Positions 19,415-29,724 of a stretch of DNA of 64,000 bases are shown piece after piece. How positions within the stretch are numbered: position 1 is the first letter of the stretch; each line of letters begins with the position of its first letter. This DNA is from Paenibacillus sp. FSL H8-0079 (lineage in GTDB: Bacteria > Bacillota > Bacilli > Paenibacillales > Paenibacillaceae): the NCBI RefSeq assembly GCF_037991315.1, contig NZ_CP150300.1:3348001-3412000 (forward strand). The letters run 5' to 3'. The translations under genes and the position numbers were made by a program. Below the pieces are notes generated by a model. The model was not told where the DNA came from, did no database searches, and saw only the letters and a program-made list of their open reading frames with translations.

Positions 19415-20605
19415 ATGGAGAAGCTTAAAACATATTCGTTGTTGTCTGTTGCGTTATTAATTTCTTCAGGTCCAGTGATCGCCGCTAACATTCCTGCAAT
19501 AGCCAATGATTTCCCAGAGATATCGGTAACACATGTAGGATTATTAACGACCATCCCTTCATTATTTGTTATTCTTGGTGTGTTAATCGCTAATCGACTT
19601 GAACTTCTGATTGGGAAGAAAGCAACTATACTAACTGGATTAGGACTTGTTCTCATTGCGGGAGTATTCCCTGCATTGTATCATGACCTTTTTTCGTTGC
19701 TGTTCATTTCTCGCTGTTTGTTTGGGTTAGGTGTAGGGTTGTTTAACCGGCTCATCATTCAGATGATCAGTGATATGTATCATCAGAATCCAGGTAAACA
19801 AGCAACCGTAATTGGCTTAGAAAGTGCCTTTGAGGGATTAGGAGGCATTTGTCTGACACTACTCGTTGGTCAACTATTGAAAATGGGCTGGCACACATCA
19901 TTTTATGTCTACGCCCTGGCACTTCCTATTTTCATCGCGTTCCTGATTTTCGTTCCTTCTGATAAAAAAGAGCTCAATAGAAGAGAAGAGGTTACAACGA
20001 ATTCAAGCCACACACATAATAAAAAAGCCCTTCAAGTCATGATTGGCTATGGTCTCTTATTATTTGTGATTGTAGCTGTTTTCATCAATTATAATTTACA
20101 GATTACTCCTTTGATTTTGGAAAAAAATATCGGAACTGCGACAAACGGAAGCAACATGATTGCATTTATAGGTTTGGGAGCTTTTGTTGCCGGCTTTTCT
20201 TTTGGGAAAGTATACAAAACACTCGGTAACTATATCGTTCCATTATCGATTCTGTTACTTGGAAGCTCGATGTTCGTTACGACGATCTCGCAAAGTATTA
20301 TTCTTACTACCGTGTGCTCAATGATCATCGGGTTTTCATTCCGGTGTATAATGCCCTATTTATTGCATACTTTTGCTCAACAAATCGCCAAAATGGCAAA
20401 GCTGGGTACGACCATTGTTCTGATCGCGTATAACTTGGGAGCCACACTTTCACCGTATGAAGGAAGGTTAATTACGCAATTATTACAACTAGAAACAGTA
20501 CAATCATTAGTTTCGAGTAATGCAATAATCCTATTATGGATTTCAGTAGCTAGTTTTGGAGTAGTAACCCTTCATCGCAAAAAGAAAAATATTCAACAAA
20601 CATAG
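19415..20605 (+). CDS. MFS transporter
   Basis: About 396 residues from ATG 19415 (MEKLKTYSLLSVALL); the frame is open from 19316, but the added residues are hydrophilic and unlike an MFS start. About 12 membrane segments are visible, with the shortened loop signature NRLELLIGKKATI. The architecture resembles the CynX/NimT or Bcr-like sugar and drug efflux groups; the substrate is not clear. It follows the bgl-type operon behind a hairpin with a short T run, so partial co-expression is possible. The AAAGGAG box lies about 18 bases before the ATG, farther than usual. Confidence 0.78.
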   Translation: MEKLKTYSLLSVALLISSGPVIAANIPAIANDFPEISVTHVGLLTTIPSLFVILGVLIANRLELLIGKKATILTGLGLVLIAGVFPALYHDLFSLLFISRCLFGLGVGLFNRLIIQMISDMYHQNPGKQATVIGLESAFEGLGGICLTLLVGQLLKMGWHTSFYVYALALPIFIAFLIFVPSDKKELNRREEVTTNSSHTHNKKALQVMIGYGLLLFVIVAVFINYNLQITPLILEKNIGTATNGSNMIAFIGLGAFVAGFSFGKVYKTLGNYIVPLSILLLGSSMFVTTISQSIILTTVCSMIIGFSFRCIMPYLLHTFAQQIAKMAKLGTTIVLIAYNLGATLSPYEGRLITQLLQLETVQSLVSSNAIILLWISVASFGVVTLHRKKKNIQQT

Positions 20606-20610
20606 AAAAC

Positions 20611-20643
20611 AGGGAACTTCTTGATATGAAGTTCCCTTGTTTT
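20611..20643. terminator. Intrinsic terminator after MFS gene
   Basis: AGGGAACTTC (20611-20620) pairs perfectly with GAAGTTCCCT (20628-20637), followed by TGTTTT. A flanking A-rich side allows use in the reverse direction. Confidence 0.75.
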
Positions 20644-20766
20644 AGAGTGTGTTGTAAGAACCGTTTAAATAGAATTCTTGTAATACACCAAGTGATCGGT
20701 CCACTCATTATTTTCGTGCATAAACCCTTAACCACTCCAGTGTACATTTACTCATATCCATTTTCC

Positions 20767-21642
20767 TCAAGACATGGCACTGAAGTAGTCCATAACCACG
20801 CTGCGAAACTCTAAAGCGGCTTTGGAAATATACCTGTTTTTGTGCGAAAGTAAAGCGATTTCCCGAACGAGTTGGTGTTCCTCTACCTGAAGATATTTAA
20901 TGCGCTCATGTGGGTTTCTTGCTGTGCTTGGTATAAAAGCGAGACCGATCTTCGCCTCCACAAGGGCGGTTAATCTTGCAGGCTCATCACCTTCGTATAC
21001 ATACTTCGGTACAAAACCAACGGATTGACATACGGAATCTACCATATCACGAACACCATACCCTTGCTTCACCCCAACAAACCACTCGTCCTTAAGCTCA
21101 GTTAATTGAATGCTACTTCGGTCTGCATATCGATGACCCATAGGAACAGCGACTACGATCGGATCGTCAAACAGTATTTGACATTCGATATCGTCACCTT
21201 CAATCGGAGGGGAAGCGAGACAAAAGTCCACCTCGCCCCGATGTAGAAGTCGGGACATGTTTTCTAACGAAACCATTTGCACATGGAACTGAATATCCGG
21301 CTTGTTTTTCCGGAATTCCCGCAGTATGCCTGGCAATGTGCTCGCCGTAGTCACCGCCAATTGCAGTGTGCCCTGATCCGGGTTGGAGAGGTCAGCAATT
21401 TCCCGCTGTCCCTGTTCCAATTCGAATAGGGCCTTTTCAGTTCGGTGAAGAAATGTTCTTCCAAAGTCGTTTAATCGCAGCTTTCTCCCGATTCGATCAA
21501 ATAAAGGGACCCCCAGGTCGTCCTCTAATCGTTGTATCGTTTTGCTCAGGGAGGATTGCGTGACATGCAGCTTTCCCGCGGCTTCCGTAACATGCTCGCA
21601 TCGGGCCACCGTCAGGAAATATTTTAGTTGAAGAAGCTCCAT
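20767..21642 (-). CDS. LysR family transcriptional regulator
   Basis: About 291 residues from the ATG at 21642 (MELLQLKYFLTVARCEHVTE), the standard LysR start with AAGGA about 9 bases upstream; the frame opens at 21651. The winged HTH is at 1-60, and the effector domain resembles those of CbbR/CynR-like members (GTLQLAVTTASTLPGIL). It is divergent from a DHA2-type efflux gene with about 110 bases between starts, so that gene is its most likely target. Confidence 0.9.
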   Translation of the reverse strand: MELLQLKYFLTVARCEHVTEAAGKLHVTQSSLSKTIQRLEDDLGVPLFDRIGRKLRLNDFGRTFLHRTEKALFELEQGQREIADLSNPDQGTLQLAVTTASTLPGILREFRKNKPDIQFHVQMVSLENMSRLLHRGEVDFCLASPPIEGDDIECQILFDDPIVVAVPMGHRYADRSSIQLTELKDEWFVGVKQGYGVRDMVDSVCQSVGFVPKYVYEGDEPARLTALVEAKIGLAFIPSTARNPHERIKYLQVEEHQLVREIALLSHKNRYISKAALEFRSVVMDYFSAMS

Positions 21643-21751
21643 TCGCACCATTCCTTCATTCCTTCTAGTTCATCAAATCATAACATATAATGCGTTGGAA
21701 TAAATGAACACGTTCAAGTAAGATAACAGCAGAAGAGAGAGAGGTGCACCA

Positions 21752-23146
21752 ATGAACGTTCGAAAAAAAGGATTGATGTTAGCTGTTGGACTCGGAATCA
21801 TGTTGAATCCGTTAAATTCCTCCATGATTTCTGTGGCTATTTCAAGATTGCAACTCGTGTATCAACTTGATTTTACAGCCGTTTCGTGGATTATTTTATC
21901 ATTTTACATTGCCAGTGCCGTTGCTCAACCGGTCATGGGCAAGTGTAGTGATTTGTTTGGTCGCAGGAAGATCTTCCTCATGGGTCTTGTTATTGTTTTC
22001 GTATCGTCCATGTTAGCTCCATGGTCTCCCAGCTTTTCGTGGCTCATCGTATTCCGGATCATTCAATCGATTGGCACAAGCATGATGGTGGCCGTCGGAA
22101 TGGCGATTGTCAGAATAAACGTGACTGACAAGCAAGCCTCCGCCTTGTCCACTTTGGCAATATTCCTCTCCGGAGCAGCTGCGATCGGGCCCTTTATTGG
22201 TGGAGTATTGATTCATTGGTGGGACTGGCACAGCATATTCATCGTTAATATTCCGTTTGTCTTGGCAAGCTTTATGTTCGCTTGGAAAACAATTCCGAAG
22301 GACGAGCAATCTCCGTCTATCTCTGGTCATATGTCCATTCGGCAATGGCTCGCGTTAATTGATGCACCAGGTATTTTGTTGTTTACGGTAGCTTTGGTAG
22401 CTCTGCTTATCGGCTTACTCTCAGTCAACTCCACTGGAAATATTTCAACGTGGCATCTGCTGACAGGGGGGATGGGATTAATCGCACTCGCCATGTTCAT
22501 CCGACATGAATTAAAAGCAGACACGCCTTTTATCCCTCTGCGAACGTTTGCTAGACATCCCGAAATGACGTGGGTCAATGTGCAATACATGCTGGTGAAC
22601 ATCCTGTTTTACGCTCTTTTTTTTGGAGTTCCTACGTACTTGAAGCAGGTACGTCATCTCAACGAAGTCTATACAGGAATTAGCATGCTAGCCTTGGGGT
22701 TATGTTCAGTCATCATTGCTCCAATCGCAGGACGCTGGATTGACAGATCGGGATCACGGCCAGCACTTATCGTATCCGCTTCTTTAATGACATTAGGCTC
22801 TATATTAATCGCCGTCATGAATGAAACTTCCCCAATCGTCATTGTCATTGTTGCTTTAGCTTTATTTGGGATAAGTAACGGCTTAAATGCGGTTGGCATG
22901 CAAGCAGCTCTGTTCAAAAGCACACCCAAAGAAATGATCGGTGTTGCATCGGGTATTTTTAATACGTCACGCTACCTGGGGACCATCTTATCGTCGTTAT
23001 TAATTGGGATCGTCATGGGAGATACATTCAATGTGACAGGATTTCAGATGCTTGGAGTCATCCTTACGGTGCTTGCTGCATCACTGATCATCATGAGCGT
23101 ACGTCGCGAGGCAGATGCGGTGAATCCGGAGCAAATAAGCAAGTAA
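21752..23146 (+). CDS. DHA2-type MFS drug efflux transporter (14-TM)
   Basis: This 464-residue protein has about 14 membrane segments. The loop signature after TM2 is GKCSDLFGRRKIFLMG, and TM5 has an AAIGPFIGG motif C stretch, as in the QacA/EmrB group of drug/proton antiporters. It begins PLNSSMISVAISRL, matching the TM1 motif D1 of this group. It would export hydrophobic drugs. The ATG at 21752 is preceded by GAGAGAGAGG. The divergent LysR gene probably controls it, and a strong terminator follows. Confidence 0.88.
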   Translation: MNVRKKGLMLAVGLGIMLNPLNSSMISVAISRLQLVYQLDFTAVSWIILSFYIASAVAQPVMGKCSDLFGRRKIFLMGLVIVFVSSMLAPWSPSFSWLIVFRIIQSIGTSMMVAVGMAIVRINVTDKQASALSTLAIFLSGAAAIGPFIGGVLIHWWDWHSIFIVNIPFVLASFMFAWKTIPKDEQSPSISGHMSIRQWLALIDAPGILLFTVALVALLIGLLSVNSTGNISTWHLLTGGMGLIALAMFIRHELKADTPFIPLRTFARHPEMTWVNVQYMLVNILFYALFFGVPTYLKQVRHLNEVYTGISMLALGLCSVIIAPIAGRWIDRSGSRPALIVSASLMTLGSILIAVMNETSPIVIVIVALALFGISNGLNAVGMQAALFKSTPKEMIGVASGIFNTSRYLGTILSSLLIGIVMGDTFNVTGFQMLGVILTVLAASLIIMSVRREADAVNPEQISK

Positions 23147-23565
23147 ATAGCGAATTTCCTGTGCAATAGCACGTGTACACCCAATGAATCAATAGCTCCA
23201 TTGGGTGTTTTTTTTGTTTTTCACCAAGTTGTCAGAAAGAGTTGATCCTTTCTTGAACGTTTAGGGTAGAAGACGTGACTTTGATTGAATTAGGTAAAAA
23301 TAAAGATATAATAATTTTGATTATTAGGTCTTGTAGAGCATTTTCTATGCATTTGATATCAGGAATCAACAGGAGTAAACGCAAAGAACATGTGGCAAGA
23401 TATCGTTGTTGTTTACTTTGTGAAATTTTTCTCTTAATTCGTTCACATGAACGATTAGGAAAGTCCAAAGCTGATATTGAATGCAGCCAATGAGTAGCAG
23501 ACCTAGTCCTTAGCAAGAATTGATCACAAAAATGAAACAGAGTTTGAAAGGAGGCAACACAAAGA
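23147..23565. other. Intergenic region: terminator plus cydA upstream region
   Basis: It holds the terminator at 23177-23215 and then about 350 bases leading to cydA. A short plus-strand frame at 23275-23493 has no ribosome binding site and non-protein-like composition, so I do not accept it. CGTTC-acat-GAACG near 23441 is a short inverted repeat. No standard Rex or Fnr operator is clear. Confidence 0.6.
23177..23215 (+). terminator. Intrinsic terminator after DHA2 gene
   Basis: ACACCCAATG (23177-23186) pairs perfectly with CATTGGGTGT (23199-23208), followed by eight Ts. Confidence 0.92.
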
Positions 23566-24930
23566 ATGGCTATTGATACGGTGTTATGGAGCAGACTGGT
23601 GACGGGTTTAACGCTCGGGTTCCACGTGATTTTTGCAACGCTTGGTGTCGGCGTACCATTGATGATCGCTATTGCAGAGTTCATCGGCATTCGGAAGAAG
23701 GATCACCATTACATACTTATGGCGAAGAGGTGGTCCAGAGGGTTTGTCATTTCTGTGGCGGTGGGTGTCGTGACAGGTACAGCGATCTCGCTGCAGTTGG
23801 CCCTGGTATGGCCGAATTTTATGAAACTGGCCGGGAATGTCATTGCATTGCCACTATTTATGGAAGTATTCGCATTCTTTTTTGAAGCAATATTCCTGGG
23901 CATTTATCTATACACGTGGGATCGGTTCAAAAATCCGTATATCCACTGGTTGCTAACCATTCCGATTGTCGCCGGGGCAGGCATGTCTGCTGTTTTTATC
24001 ACAACAGTGAACGGATTCATGAACCAGCCTGAAGGTTTTGTCATGGAAGCAGGTCAATTCATGGCAGTGAACCCCGTGCAAGCGATGCTGAATACGGCGA
24101 CGTTCTCCAAGGTGTTCCATGTATTAAGCTCAGCCTATCTGACAGGAGCTGCACTGTTAGCAGGAATTGCAGCCTTTGCGATGCTGAGAAAAGGGGTGTC
24201 GGCCTACCACAAGAAAGGCTTGAATCTCATGATGGCCGTAGTTTTGGTATTCAGTTTATTAAATTCTTTAGCTGGAGATGTATCTGCCAAGTTTTTGGCT
24301 GAGCATCAGCCGGAGAAACTCGCAGCTGCGGAGTGGCATTTCGAGACAGAAAGCGGCGCGGATTTGATTTTATTGGGATGGCTGAACGCTGAACATGAAA
24401 TTATAGGTGCACTTCATTTGCCGAAAGTACTCAGCTTCCTAGCCTTTGGAGACTTTAATGCCGAAGTAACCGGGTTGAACGAATTTCCACCAGACGAGCA
24501 TCCACCACTACTTGTGCATTACTTGTTCGACTTAATGGCTGGAATTGGTTTCGCTCTGCTTGCTATATCAAGTCTGTACTTCCTGTTGGTGTTCTGGAAG
24601 AAACGTAATCAGTTTAACAAGTGGATGCTTCGTATGGTTGCACTCAGTGCACCGCTTGCTTTTCTGGCCGTTGAGATGGGATGGTTCTATGCAGAAGTGG
24701 GGCGGCAGCCATGGATCATCCGAGGTTATATGCGAGTAGAAGAGGCCGCTACTTCTTCGCCGAGTGTGAGAATTTTATTTTTCGTCTTCTTGCTTCTGTA
24801 CATCCTGCTAGGCGTTATGTGTGTCGTCGTACTGAGACGGTTGTTCAATAATAATCCTGCTGACCTTGAGATGGAGAAATGGTTGAAAGAGAAGCATGAT
24901 CAATCAGCCAAGAAAGGGGGGCAGGCATAA
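23566..24930 (+). CDS. cydA: Cytochrome bd ubiquinol/menaquinol oxidase subunit I
   Basis: This 454-residue membrane protein carries the bd oxidase signatures: the heme b595 ligand His in TLGFHVIFATLGVG (about 19), Glu residues of the proton/heme path in FMEVFAFFFEAIFLG (about 99-107), the second heme His in KVFHVLSSAYLTG (about 186) and GRQPWIIRGYMR near 390. It oxidises menaquinol and reduces O2 to water with high affinity. The ATG follows AAGGAGG. The stop overlaps the cydB start (TAATG). It is the first gene of a complete cydABDC operon. Confidence 0.96.
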   Translation: MAIDTVLWSRLVTGLTLGFHVIFATLGVGVPLMIAIAEFIGIRKKDHHYILMAKRWSRGFVISVAVGVVTGTAISLQLALVWPNFMKLAGNVIALPLFMEVFAFFFEAIFLGIYLYTWDRFKNPYIHWLLTIPIVAGAGMSAVFITTVNGFMNQPEGFVMEAGQFMAVNPVQAMLNTATFSKVFHVLSSAYLTGAALLAGIAAFAMLRKGVSAYHKKGLNLMMAVVLVFSLLNSLAGDVSAKFLAEHQPEKLAAAEWHFETESGADLILLGWLNAEHEIIGALHLPKVLSFLAFGDFNAEVTGLNEFPPDEHPPLLVHYLFDLMAGIGFALLAISSLYFLLVFWKKRNQFNKWMLRMVALSAPLAFLAVEMGWFYAEVGRQPWIIRGYMRVEEAATSSPSVRILFFVFLLLYILLGVMCVVVLRRLFNNNPADLEMEKWLKEKHDQSAKKGGQA

Positions 24931-25943
24931 TGAGTTATGAATTGATTGGTATATCGGTACTTTGGCTGTTCTTGTACGGCTATCTTATTGTAGCTTCCAT
25001 TGATTTTGGAGCAGGTTTCTTCGCCTTTTATGCACGCCTGACGAAGCAGGATCACCTGATTAATCGTCTGATCTCCCGTTATCTATCACCGGTCTGGGAG
25101 ATCACCAATGTATTCTTTGTCTTTTTCTATATTGGTATCGTCGGGTTTTTCCCGGATACCGCTTACTATTATGGCTCCGCGCTGCTTGTTCCGGGAAGTA
25201 TTGCCGTGATTCTACTTGCCATTCGTGGGTCGTTCTATGCTTTCGAAAATTATGGTTCCAAAAAAAGTATCGTATATCTGTTTTTATACGGAGCAACAGG
25301 TTTGCTTATTCCAGCGTCGTTGTCAGTGGCACTGACATTGTCTGAAGGTGGCTTTATTTTGAAGCAGGGGGATACGGTCTCCCTGGATTACTGGGCGCTG
25401 TTTACGAATCCGTTATCGTGGAGCATCGTTGGTCTAGCCATCGTGTCCGTATTGTTCATTAGCGGATCATTTCTCACATTTTACGCTTCTCGGGCAGAGG
25501 ATCATTCGGCATTGAAGCTGATGCGGAACTATGCTTTGTTCTGGAGCACACCGACCATTATTCTCGCGCTGACTGCATTTATATATTTGGGTCAACACAA
25601 TGAGCGTCATTTTCAAAATATGATGGATTTATGGTGGCTGCTGGCGCTTTCCGTTGCATTTTTCATGATCGCCATGTGGCTTTTATATAACGGACGCCGT
25701 TATGGTTTAGCTTTTATATGTATCATGCTGCAATTTTTCACAGCCTTTTTCGCTTACGGCATTGGGCAATATCCTTACATTCTTGATCCATACATCACCA
25801 TTCAGAGCAGCGCCACATCGCCAGCGATGGGTTTCGCCCTAGTGGTCGTGTTTATCGGTGGTCTATGCCTGTTAATTCCTTCTCTGATTCTGGTCTTCAA
25901 ACTGTTCCTGTTTGATGCGGATTATGTGAAAGGGAAAAAATAA
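24930..25943 (+). CDS. cydB: Cytochrome bd oxidase subunit II
   Basis: This 337-residue protein with about 8-9 membrane segments starts with a typical CydB N-terminus (GISVLWLFLYGYLIVASIDFGAGF). Other matching blocks are SPVWEITNVFFVFFYIGIVGFFPDTAYYYG and a C-terminal IGQYPYILDPYITIQSSATSP. It pairs with CydA to form the oxidase core. Its ATG shares one base with the stop of cydA and follows AAAGGGGGG. The gene for CydD follows after 14 bases. Confidence 0.95.
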   Translation: MSYELIGISVLWLFLYGYLIVASIDFGAGFFAFYARLTKQDHLINRLISRYLSPVWEITNVFFVFFYIGIVGFFPDTAYYYGSALLVPGSIAVILLAIRGSFYAFENYGSKKSIVYLFLYGATGLLIPASLSVALTLSEGGFILKQGDTVSLDYWALFTNPLSWSIVGLAIVSVLFISGSFLTFYASRAEDHSALKLMRNYALFWSTPTIILALTAFIYLGQHNERHFQNMMDLWWLLALSVAFFMIAMWLLYNGRRYGLAFICIMLQFFTAFFAYGIGQYPYILDPYITIQSSATSPAMGFALVVVFIGGLCLLIPSLILVFKLFLFDADYVKGKK

Positions 25944-25957
25944 AGGAGGAGCGTTCA

Positions 25958-27781
25958 ATGAAGAGGAGAGCCAAATCCAATCTGATCTCGCAGCAAATGT
26001 CTTTACAACGAAAAAACAGGCTTCTCCTTGCGATCATTTCGCTGGCGCTTGGTGTAGCTATTGTAAGTCAGGCCACATTGGTGGCTGAAGCAGTCCAGCG
26101 AATCTTTGTAGAGAAAGCTTCCTTCTCATCGGTGATGCTGTTGCTCGGCCTATTGCTGGCTGTTATGGCTGTACGTACTCTGTTGACGTATGGCAACGGG
26201 AAAGTGGGCTTGCATATGGCAGCCCGTGCCAAGACGAATATGCGAGCAGCTGTTTTGCAAAAGCTGACTCAAGCTTCCATGCCTTCAACCCTTCGTGGAC
26301 AGACGGGAGGTAAGGTCAGTGTTGCTTTGGATGCTGTGGATGAAGCCGACAGTTATTTCAGTCAGTACATGCCGCGTATGATGGAAGCTGCGATGATCCC
26401 GATTCTGATTCTGGTCGTTACGTTTACGCAGCACGCCAACACAGGCTGGATTATGCTGTTTACAGCGCCATTTATCCCGCTGTTTATGATCTTGGTCGGG
26501 CTCCAGACGAAGAACAAATCAGAAGAGAAATACGCGCAACTGGCTGAGTTTTCCGGTACATTTCTGGATTCGCTTCAAGGGCTGGTTACGTTGAAAATAT
26601 TCGGACGGGCTAAACGTCAGCAGCAGGAGATTGAACGCAGCAGTCTGGGGTATCGTGATGCCACCATGGGCATTTTGAAGATTGCATTTACCAATACGTT
26701 TATGCTGGAATCGATTGTGATGTTAAGCATTGGTATCGTCGCGCTTGAACTGGCTATCCAATTACTCGTATTCAAATCGATGAGCTTCCACACGGCCTTT
26801 CTCGTGTTGTTACTCGTCCCTGAGTTTTACAGTCTGTTGAAGAATACGGGAACGGCTTTTCACAGCGGGCGAACCAGTATGGGGGCCATTCGCAAGGTGG
26901 AACAGATGCTCGCGGACACTAGTGTCAAGAGCACACAAACGAAGCCTGAAGAAGGACCGGATCAAAGCGAATTAACCGATGTCGATGCAATTACAAAGAC
27001 GGAAGAGCTTCGTACAGCTCGTGCCGAGTTGATAACAATGCCACCAACCATTGAACTGAACAATGTCCGATTCCAGTACACACCTGATTCCTTTGGACTT
27101 GAGACAGGACAGATCTCGATTGGACCGGGAGAACAGATCGCTATTGTAGGCAAAAGTGGCTCAGGTAAAACCACGCTGCTTCATCTCATTGCCGGTTTAC
27201 TGAAACCAGATTCGGGAGCGGTTCTGGTTAACGGAAGCCAGCTTTCGCAACAGGATGAGGCTGCTTGGTTTGAACGTGTTAGCTACATTACACAGCATCC
27301 GTATATTTTTGCAGGTACATTTGCCGAAAATATCGCGATTGGCGCGGGTCGGAACGTCTCCAGAGCTGAAATTGAGCAGGCAGCAGAGGAAGCAGGACTT
27401 GCTGGCGTTGTTGCTCAATTGGAACAGGGCTTAGATACCTTTGTTGGTGAAGGTGGCCGGGGGTTATCTGGTGGGGAAAAGCAAAGACTTGCCTTGGCAC
27501 GTGCTTTTCTGAAGCGACCAGCCGTCATTTTGTTCGATGAACCCACCGTAGGACTCGATCTGCACACCGAGCGGATACTGCAACAATCCATTACGTCATT
27601 AGCCAAAACGGCAACGATGATTACAGTGGCTCACCGTTTATATACGATTCAACATGCGGACAACATTTTATTTATGGACAATGGGGTGTTGGTGGATTCA
27701 GGACATCATAACGAACTTCTTGCACGCTTGCCGCAGTATGCCGAGATGGTGGATGTACAACGGAAAGGAGGGTTAGCATGA
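25958..27781 (+). CDS. cydD: Thiol reductant ABC exporter subunit CydD
   Basis: This 607-residue half-transporter has a six-helix type IV exporter domain at about 15-320 and an ATPase domain at about 365-600. Walker A is GKSGSGKTT (about 399), the signature is LSGGEKQR and Walker B is VILFDEPTVGLD. With CydC it exports cysteine/glutathione and supports assembly of the bd oxidase hemes. It sits directly behind cydAB with an AAGGAGGAG box, and its stop overlaps the cydC start by four bases. Confidence 0.93.
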   Translation: MKRRAKSNLISQQMSLQRKNRLLLAIISLALGVAIVSQATLVAEAVQRIFVEKASFSSVMLLLGLLLAVMAVRTLLTYGNGKVGLHMAARAKTNMRAAVLQKLTQASMPSTLRGQTGGKVSVALDAVDEADSYFSQYMPRMMEAAMIPILILVVTFTQHANTGWIMLFTAPFIPLFMILVGLQTKNKSEEKYAQLAEFSGTFLDSLQGLVTLKIFGRAKRQQQEIERSSLGYRDATMGILKIAFTNTFMLESIVMLSIGIVALELAIQLLVFKSMSFHTAFLVLLLVPEFYSLLKNTGTAFHSGRTSMGAIRKVEQMLADTSVKSTQTKPEEGPDQSELTDVDAITKTEELRTARAELITMPPTIELNNVRFQYTPDSFGLETGQISIGPGEQIAIVGKSGSGKTTLLHLIAGLLKPDSGAVLVNGSQLSQQDEAAWFERVSYITQHPYIFAGTFAENIAIGAGRNVSRAEIEQAAEEAGLAGVVAQLEQGLDTFVGEGGRGLSGGEKQRLALARAFLKRPAVILFDEPTVGLDLHTERILQQSITSLAKTATMITVAHRLYTIQHADNILFMDNGVLVDSGHHNELLARLPQYAEMVDVQRKGGLA

Positions 27782-29505
27782 ATGAGCTGACGATTCTGTC
27801 AAAAGCGATGATTCAGGAGCGCAAGGATATCTTGCTTTCGATATTGGGCGGATTTATCGCCGGCATAGCAGGGGTAGCTCTCTTTTCCGCGAGTGGTTAT
27901 ATGATATCTCAAACGGTATTTGCGCCACCGCTATACACCTTAATTGTACTCACCTCGATGGTCAAACTATTAGGTTTCCTTCGAGCGGCGAGCCGCTACG
28001 GAGAACGCTTGTATTCGCACAGGGCAACATTCTCCATGCTGAGCCGTTTACGGACGTCCTTTTTTGCCAAACTGATCCCGGTAACGCCAGGTATATTGAA
28101 CAAAAACCGAAGCGGGGATCTGCTTGCGCGGATTGTGGGTGATGTGGAAAGCTTGCAAAATTACTTTTTGCGGGTCGCGTATCCACCCATCATGGTCGTT
28201 ATGGTGTTTTTGGCTACCATGCTGTTCACGTCGGCCTTTTCGATCTGGATTGCGTGCTTGTTAGTACTAGGTATGCTGATCACGGCATTCGTTGTACCAG
28301 GTATTGTCTTGTTAGGTCAGCGAAAAATACACGGACGTGTTCGTCAGCAACGGGCCTTGCTGTCCACGGAAGTAACCGAAGTGTTGTATGGTTTCCGTGA
28401 TCTGAAAGTATACGGCCAATTGGAACAACGTGAGCAACAGCTTCAGCAGGCTTCCGCTACATTGGCAACAGAACAGAAACAAGCCGCTTCCCACTTGCTG
28501 CGCGGACAATCCATGCACGTTTTTGTAACATATCTCGTTACATGGGGTGTGCTGGCACTAAGTGCCTTCTTAATTGTGAACGGAGCTTTTGGCGGTGTAT
28601 TCCTCGCCATGCTGATCCTTGCCACACAGACCGTGTTCGAAGAAGCTGCGGCAATGGCTATATTACCTTTGTATAAGCAGGATAGTGAACACGCTGCTCA
28701 GCGACTGTCGGAAACGGTGCCGACCTCCGATGTGCAACCTGTACAGGCAAGCGGTGAAGTATCAGCCGATCATGCGGTTTCGATCGAGTTATCTCGTATC
28801 AACTTCCAATATGAAGGGGAATGGAGACCGGCGCTGAGGGAGCTATCCCTGAAACTTGAAGCAGGCTCCAAAACAGCGATTGTTGGCCCAAGCGGGTCAG
28901 GCAAGTCAACGATTCTCGATTTGCTACTCAAGCTGCGTACACCAACGTCTGGCGATATACGTTTAAATGATGTTCCGGTAAAGGAACTGAATGAAGAGAG
29001 TATTTGGCAAAGAACGAATGTCGTGTTGCAGCAAAGTCATTTCTTCCGGGGAACCATCCGGGATAACCTGCTGCTCAATGGAGAAGGGCTTTCTGATAAA
29101 CAACTTTCGGCTGTGCTGGATAAAGTGCAATTGCCGAATAAAGCGTTGACTGATATGGTGTATGAAAAGGGTGAGAACCTGTCGGATGGCGAGAAGCAGC
29201 GGCTGGCTCTCGCACGGGCCATGCTACGCAAAGGACGGTTATGGCTTCTGGACGAACCAACTTCTTCGCTGGATTACGTCACAGAGAAACATGTGCTCCA
29301 GCATCTTATTGCACAAGCATCCGAAGATACATTTCTTTTGATCTGCCATCGGCTTACGGGACTGGAAGAGATGGATCGGATTGTGGTCATGGACCAAGGC
29401 AAGATCGTGGAATCGGGTTCTTTCTGCGAGCTGATGGAGCAAAAAGGTTATTTTTATGAGATGAAGCAAATTGAACGACAAATGATTGGAGACGTCGGGG
29501 CGTGA
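27778..29505 (+). CDS. cydC: Thiol reductant ABC exporter subunit CydC
   Basis: This 575-residue half-transporter has a membrane domain at about 15-300 and an ATPase at about 335-570. Walker A is GPSGSGKST, and Walker B is LWLLDEPTSSLD. The ABC signature reads LSDGEKQRL instead of LSGGE. An Asp at this place is seen in CydC-type proteins and may mean unequal ATP sites in the heterodimer. It overlaps cydD by four bases (ATGA) and is closed by a strong terminator. Confidence 0.92.
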   Translation: MNELTILSKAMIQERKDILLSILGGFIAGIAGVALFSASGYMISQTVFAPPLYTLIVLTSMVKLLGFLRAASRYGERLYSHRATFSMLSRLRTSFFAKLIPVTPGILNKNRSGDLLARIVGDVESLQNYFLRVAYPPIMVVMVFLATMLFTSAFSIWIACLLVLGMLITAFVVPGIVLLGQRKIHGRVRQQRALLSTEVTEVLYGFRDLKVYGQLEQREQQLQQASATLATEQKQAASHLLRGQSMHVFVTYLVTWGVLALSAFLIVNGAFGGVFLAMLILATQTVFEEAAAMAILPLYKQDSEHAAQRLSETVPTSDVQPVQASGEVSADHAVSIELSRINFQYEGEWRPALRELSLKLEAGSKTAIVGPSGSGKSTILDLLLKLRTPTSGDIRLNDVPVKELNEESIWQRTNVVLQQSHFFRGTIRDNLLLNGEGLSDKQLSAVLDKVQLPNKALTDMVYEKGENLSDGEKQRLALARAMLRKGRLWLLDEPTSSLDYVTEKHVLQHLIAQASEDTFLLICHRLTGLEEMDRIVVMDQGKIVESGSFCELMEQKGYFYEMKQIERQMIGDVGA

Positions 29506-29547
29506 GAATGTAAGATTAGTCCTGATCGTGGTGTCAGTAACACTTCA

Positions 29548-29589
29548 AAAAAGACTAAAGAACGTATCTGTACGTTCTTTAGTCTTTTT
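29548..29589. terminator. Bidirectional terminator of cyd operon
   Basis: The 19-bp arms (29548-29566 and 29571-29589) are fully complementary around a TCTG loop, with A5 and T5 tails. Confidence 0.95.
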
Positions 29590-29724
29590 GTTGATCCATT
29601 GAGAATAATCGTTAAGTCGGCAAACATTCACGTGTAGAAACTCAAATGATGTATAATGACGCAGGAACTCTATAATCAACATGAAATTAATCGTAATTCA
29701 AAATAGCATGAGCTGAGGTGTACA

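Noticed and set aside
23425..23455. TTGTGAAA ... TTCACA as a possible Rex operator before cydA
   Set aside because: The half-sites are about 16 bases apart, much wider than the Rex consensus dyad, so it does not fit.
23275..23493. A 72-codon frame upstream of cydA
   Set aside because: No ribosome binding site, odd Cys/Arg/Ile composition and no neighbour logic.
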